DNA from: an uncultured Eubacteriales bacterium
GTDB taxonomy: Bacteria > Bacillota > Clostridia > Oscillospirales > CAG-382
Length of the DNA: 43,291 nt
Assembly (NCBI GenBank): GCA_900546385.1
Contig: URCT01000006.1
Span: forward strand, 1-43,291
Direction of reading: 5' to 3'
This document shows positions 42,424 to 43,291 of this stretch, in pieces; positions within the stretch are counted from its first letter, which is position 1; each line of letters begins with the position of its first letter. Under the pieces are notes generated by a model. The model saw nothing but the letters and a program-made list of their open reading frames with translations. It made no database searches and was not told the origin of the DNA. The translations under genes were made by a program, and so were the position numbers.

Positions 42424-43291
42424 ATGGACGCGGCCTATATCAAAGAGCTTGACTCGAATTATATCATGAATACGTATGGGCGGTATGACGTCGTGATCGA
42501 TCACGGCAAAAACGCCACACTCTTTTCCGCCGACAACAAAAAGTATATCGACTTTGCAAGCGGCATCGGAACGCTGTCGCTCGGCACGGCCAACCGCGGC
42601 TATATCACGGCGGTCACGGCACAGCTTCGCAAGGTTCAGCATATGTCCAACTATTTTTACAGCGAACCGACGGCATTGCTTGCCGAAAAGCTTGCCAAAA
42701 GCACTATGCTTAGCAAGGTTTTTTTCTGCAATTCCGGCGCGGAGGCCAACGAAGGTGCCATTAAGCTTGCCCGCAAATATTCGTTTGACAAATACGGCGA
42801 GGGCAGAAGCACCATCATCACGTTTGACCGCTCGTTCCACGGCAGAACGGTGACCACGCTTGCCGCAACCGGGCAAGAGGTGTTTCACAACTACTTTTTT
42901 CCGTTTACAGCCGGGTTCAAATATTGCGAATACAACAACGCTACGGCGTTTGCCGCGTCGCTTACGGGAGACGTGTGCGCCGTCATGCTCGAAGTCATTC
43001 AAGGCGAGGGCGGCGTGAACCTCATCGACAACAGCTTTGCACGCTTTGTCGGCGAAGAGTGCCGCAAGCGCGATATCCTCGTCATCATCGATGAGGTGCA
43101 GACCGGCATCGGCCGCACCGGCAAGCTGTTTGCCTATCAGAATTACGATATCCGTCCGGATGTGTTGACCATGGCTAAAGGCCTTGCCGGCGGACTTCCG
43201 ATCGGCGCGTTTGCCGCTTCGGAAAAATGTGCCGACGTTCTCGGCCGCGGTATGCACGGCTCGACCTTCGGCGGAAACCCGGTTGCGGCGG
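42424..43291 (+). CDS. argD: Acetylornithine aminotransferase, 3'-partial
   Basis: The ATG at 42424, 18 bases after argB and preceded by GGAGGAAC, opens a frame that runs to the window edge (289 codons visible of about 400). Class III aminotransferase features: FASGIGTLSLG, FFCNSGAEANEGAIKLARKY, FDRSFHGRT, MLEVIQGEGGV, IIDEVQTGIGRTG and the PLP lysine in TMAKGLAGG. The glycine/threonine block MHGSTFGGNPVAA lies at the very end. It converts N-acetylglutamate semialdehyde to N-acetylornithine. The ArgD call over other ornithine transaminases rests on the arg cluster context. Confidence 0.95.
   Translation, partial: MDAAYIKELDSNYIMNTYGRYDVVIDHGKNATLFSADNKKYIDFASGIGTLSLGTANRGYITAVTAQLRKVQHMSNYFYSEPTALLAEKLAKSTMLSKVFFCNSGAEANEGAIKLARKYSFDKYGEGRSTIITFDRSFHGRTVTTLAATGQEVFHNYFFPFTAGFKYCEYNNATAFAASLTGDVCAVMLEVIQGEGGVNLIDNSFARFVGEECRKRDILVIIDEVQTGIGRTGKLFAYQNYDIRPDVLTMAKGLAGGLPIGAFAASEKCADVLGRGMHGSTFGGNPVAA

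Noticed and set aside
42346..43257. 303-codon minus-strand frame opposite argD
   Set aside because: It is the complement of a well-conserved aminotransferase gene and overlaps the argB-argD junction; low-complexity basic translation typical of shadows.

Overview
The window reads as a chromosomal segment of an anaerobic, spore-forming-lineage Firmicute (class Clostridia, perhaps Oscillospirales). The evidence is a SpoIVB peptidase, a PdaA-type cortex deacetylase, a complete ctsR-mcsA-mcsB-clpC operon with CtsR boxes, a miaB / YlbF-YmcA-type / mutS gene order as in Bacillus, an oxygen-sensitive glycyl radical enzyme, strong GGAGG ribosome binding sites and about 50-55% G+C. The order-level guess rests mainly on general appearance. 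No rRNA, tRNA, CRISPR array, transposase or phage gene was seen.

Positions 1-11102 hold an accessory catabolic locus. A glycyl radical enzyme (5' end cut by the window) and its radical-SAM activase are followed by a decayed SGNH hydrolase and a short-chain dehydrogenase. A convergent PocR/AraC-type regulator comes next. From a divergent promoter that carries a palindrome run a fucose-isomerase-like protein, an FGGY kinase, a DUF4432 mutarotase-like protein and a class II aldolase. A TIM-barrel glycosidase-like gene with its own promoter closes the locus. The gene content fits isomerisation, phosphorylation and aldol cleavage of an unusual (perhaps deoxy or otherwise C6-modified) sugar, reduction of the released aldehyde, and a radical elimination on the product. 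The substrate is unknown; this is the best candidate for an undescribed pathway.

Positions 11234-21689 are leftward housekeeping genes: mgtE, mutS, a RicA/YlbF-like gene with a Cys-rich tail, miaB, hslO, a methyltransferase, yerC (with a clear promoter) and topB.

Positions 21690-29898 hold spoIVB (rightward), a membrane-anchored VanY-type carboxypeptidase (leftward), a 70-residue orphan, and the CtsR heat-shock operon, which ends in a strong terminator. Positions 30053-32639 carry secD-secF with promoter and terminator; SecF has an enlarged extracytoplasmic loop. Two overlapping leftward polysaccharide deacetylases follow, one PdaA-like, next to a small hairpin-rich repeat element.

Positions 34666-43291 are an arginine biosynthesis cluster read rightward: argG, an MBL-fold hydrolase, argH, argC, argJ, argB and argD (cut by the window end). 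ArgJ and the long N-terminal ArgB indicate the acetyl-recycling route. The metallo-beta-lactamase-fold gene between argG and argH has no obvious arginine role.
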